From: Basidiobolus ranarum
Lineage: Eukaryota; Basidiobolomycota; Basidiobolomycetes; Basidiobolales
DNA: 38,204 bases
Direction of reading: 5' to 3'
NCBI GenBank assembly: GCA_040143965.1
Contig: JASJQH010000049.1
Coordinates: forward strand, 1-38,204
Shown here: piece by piece, positions 35,890 to 38,204 of the stretch
Numbering within the stretch: the stretch's first letter is position 1
Layout: every line of letters begins with the position of its first letter
Position numbers and translations under genes: made by a program
The notes under the pieces: model-generated
The model's input: the letters and a program-made list of their open reading frames with translations, nothing else
Told to the model about the DNA's origin: nothing
Database searches by the model: none

Positions 35890-37747
35890 TTTTTCCATCT
35901 TACGACCACTGTGTGCACGTTTTTTTTTTCGATCATTTTGATCAGATTTCAGGAACTAAACGAAAAAAAGAATTTCCTGGAAAGTAATTACTATTACCGT
36001 TACCGTTACCATTGATGCCAATGGATCAATAATCCTCGAAAAGATACCGTGACTATCACCGGATATTGCCTTTAAGATTAGATGTATCTCTGTATGCTGC
36101 GTGTGCTGCGTATGCTATGGTGTAGGTCCACTCCTGTGACTAGGTTTCCATTAATTATGCGGAGCTTATTTTAATCATTGTAAATTCTTTTAGAATTGTA
36201 GAACCTTTCATCGGGCTCCCATTGGCTATCACTGGAGAAACATGATTGTCATTGTATATAGTGTGTAGTACGAGAACCCTAAGCGAGCGCTGATTCATTA
36301 TCTTTCCTGCCATAATTGGAAGCAATCCCAGTTTAGCTGGTAATTGGAGTTTTTTTGCATCGATGGAAACTCCAGCCAATCGCTTAGCTGAGCGGGTTTC
36401 TTACTGGGATGTCCAGCACATCCATTGCACACCCATCCCATCCATTTCTTATCACTACCCCAAATACCCACAAACTACCCCTTATCGTCGTGATCGATCA
36501 ACCTGTTTGTTGAGTGAAATATTTGCCTGCCAGTATCTGTCCTTAGCTCGGGTCACCTTGTCTCCATTTGGAGTGATGTCATCCACCTTGTACTTTTACT
36601 AGGACGCTACCACTACTGAATTAGTTAATCAATTACCTAATGAACCAATCTATTCACAGCATGGAACAAGTCCAGCCCTAACCCTAAGTTCACTCATATG
36701 GTATTAGTGGTAAGCTGACTGAATTATCCTCAAATTAACCATCAATATACCAATGTTCATATGATGCCAGAGGATGCCAGAGGATGGCTTAATAATTCTG
36801 TTTTTCTCTTCCTTTTTCTCACAGTTCCAAGATATGTTCAATCAATCGTTTCGACTTTGATCGAACGTTGATTTCAATTAATCGTGACTTACGGTCAGAT
36901 GGGGTTGTGTTGGAAAAAAAACATGTCCAAGTACTCCATCTACAGTCCGATATTACTATATATGTAGACTGCTACTTTTGCCCCGATTGTTGGTGTTTTT
37001 TGTGTTGGAAGCAACTACTTCTCTGATACTTGAGTTTGCCTTCATTTTCCACTCTTTGGAAAGGGTCCACACGACATATGTAACTCTAGACTTTATCATA
37101 AACATACGTATATGCGCCACTAAATAGAAAGTTCAACTTAATTGTACATTGCACCGTGCAAGAGGATACTTTTGTGAATCTCTATACCTTTAAGGTTACT
37201 AAGTAGAACAAATCGGTAGAATTAAAAGCGAGTTTCTTATTAAACGAAAATACAGGTCAGTTAGGGAGATATAGGTCAGCTAGGAAAATATGGGTCAGTT
37301 AGGCAATTTTGATACTAAGGGTTACCCTAAGCGATTCCACAGGAAAAGCCAAGGTCTAGATTTTAGATTAGTCCGATTCTAGACTGTAGTTCAGAGCACA
37401 ATATCCAATGATACATAAAAGTAGAGATTCTTTTCTATTGAGATACAAATGTTCACGGTATGGCTAGGGCCAGAATAAATGTTATGCCCAATGAATTAGG
37501 AAAAGCGGGATATACGACATGAAATTAGAATAGATACATGCTTGAATTGCGAACGCGTGATCTCTCAACTACTGCAAACCAGTAATACTTGAAACACTAC
37601 ACATCAAAGAAGGTATATGACGAATAGATATTGAATATTTATTTCTCAAATGAACTTGATGAAAATGATGCTAAACAGAAAGGAAAATAACAAAGTGAAC
37701 TATATATTCACATTTAGACATATAGAGAATGGCCATTCTAAGAACTT
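35890..37747. other. 1.9-kb intergenic upstream of eEF3
   Basis: No gene supported. It holds small repeats: three TACCGT-type hexamers near 35994-36010, TGCTGCGTA-type repeats at 36092-36116, a duplicated GATGCCAGAG near 36763-36785, a CCCTAACCCTAAG telomere-like motif near 36674, and the 19-bp triple repeat at 37254. Open frames 36155-36379 (-) and 36363-36602 (+) overlap each other and look random. Confidence 0.4.
37254..37310. repeat. 19-bp tandem repeat, three diverged copies
   Basis: Units start at 37254, 37273 and 37292, with the shared core GGTCAG[T/C]TAGG followed by an A/T-rich spacer. The regular 19-bp spacing shows a true tandem repeat. Confidence 0.75.
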
Positions 37748-38204
37748 TTAAGCCCAGTCGCAAATGATAGAGTTGCCAGCGGTCTTACAGACGGTACCAG
37801 GGGCGCACATTTGTGATTCATATCTACCCCAGACACAAATTGTAAACTTGGCTGAAGTACCAGGTGCTTCACAGGCATATGATCCATGATTACATGTTGC
37901 TGGAGTAGCAGTAGGTAGTGGTGTGATTCCACCTGCAGTTACAGTGACTGTAGCGGTGCTGGTAACTGTGACGGTGCTAGCTTGACAAGTGGCAGTAGGG
38001 AAACCGGTTGGGACAGCAGTGCCGCTGGGAATGTTACCACCAGTACTAGTAGGAATGACGATACCACTAGAGGTACTTCCACCAGTACAAGTGCCAGGAG
38101 TGCTGTTCTTGTTCTGCTCATACCAGTTGCACATGGCCTTGTATCCGTTGGTATAACCATCTTGTTCAGCAGTGGTGCAGCCAACCATGCAGATACCAGC
38201 TTTA
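37748..38204 (-). CDS. Secreted protein with C-terminal CBM19-like chitin-binding module (partial)
   Basis: The frame enters from the right edge (in frame from 38203) and ends at 37748, so about 150 C-terminal residues are seen and the N-terminus is missing. The order is a Cys-containing end of an upstream domain ('KAGICMVGCTTAEQDGY', 'KAMCNWYEQNK'), a Ser/Thr/Gly/Pro linker, a Thr/Val repeat tract ('STVTVTSTATVTVTAGG') that looks heavily O-glycosylated, and a six-Cys module: 'CNHGSYACEAPG', 'FTICVWGRYESQMCAPGTVC', 'SIICDWA'. The module resembles CBM19, known from fungal chitinases and other wall proteins. The internal ATG at 38188 is not the true start. The catalytic or N-terminal domain cannot be seen. 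Confidence 0.75.
   Translation of the reverse strand, partial: KAGICMVGCTTAEQDGYTNGYKAMCNWYEQNKNSTPGTCTGGSTSSGIVIPTSTGGNIPSGTAVPTGFPTATCQASTVTVTSTATVTVTAGGITPLPTATPATCNHGSYACEAPGTSAKFTICVWGRYESQMCAPGTVCKTAGNSIICDWA

Noticed and set aside
36155-36602. Two overlapping open frames on opposite strands upstream of eEF3
   Set aside because: No domain, no splice support, no promoter element; composition like surrounding DNA.

Overview
The window looks like a gene-dense, AT-rich stretch of a fungal nuclear chromosome. Fungal markers are an intact translation elongation factor 3 (eEF3), a Yak1-type DYRK kinase and a C-terminal CBM19-like chitin-binding module. Short introns (about 50-90 nt) are very frequent: 28 in pds5, 19 in vps18 and 8 in yak1. 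SF3B6 (absent from Saccharomyces cerevisiae) and a MiT/TFE-like bHLH gene are also present. Together these suggest an early-diverging ('zygomycete'-grade) fungus rather than a budding yeast; species and order cannot be fixed from sequence alone.

Layout. 1-1.35 kb: two fossil ends of Copia (Ty1-type) LTR retrotransposons in opposite orientation. 1.7-4.2 kb: a GNAT acyltransferase-like gene (+) converging on a SAM-domain, coiled-coil, tail-anchored protein (-). 4.2-8.6 kb: a gene-poor accessory-looking stretch with tandem repeats, two small unrecognised genes (5.0 kb + and 6.46-6.80 kb -) that share a C-terminal motif, and decayed protein-coding relics. 8.6-13.8 kb: yak1 (+). 14.1-18.5 kb: vps18 (-). 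19.1-19.9 kb: mitochondrial ribosomal protein uL5m (+). 20.27-20.8 kb: a uL13 (RPL13A/RPL16) pseudogene (-). 21.3-21.9 kb: SF3B6/p14 (+). 22.6-28.1 kb: pds5 (+). 29.4-30.6 kb: bHLH transcription factor (+). 31.0-32.0 kb: SNIP1/Pml1 FHA protein (-). 32.6-35.8 kb: eEF3 (-). 35.8-37.7 kb: intergenic with short repeats. 37.75 kb to the edge: the 3' end of a secreted CBM19-like protein (-).

Most genes are conserved housekeeping genes in no obvious functional cluster: endolysosomal tethering (Vps18), cohesion (Pds5), splicing (SF3B6, SNIP1), mitochondrial and cytosolic translation (uL5m, eEF3) and growth/stress signalling (Yak1). I rebuilt exon structures by eye for the spliced genes. The exon sums of the GNAT gene, SAM gene, yak1, sf3b6, pds5, bHLH gene and snip1 are all multiples of three.

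I see no defence island, CRISPR array, gene cluster or clearly new system. The points most worth a second look are the motif-sharing pair of unknown small genes, a near-perfect 36-bp in-frame duplication inside vps18, MiT-type E-boxes upstream of the MiT-like bHLH gene, and the unexplained coding relics at 6-8.4 kb.
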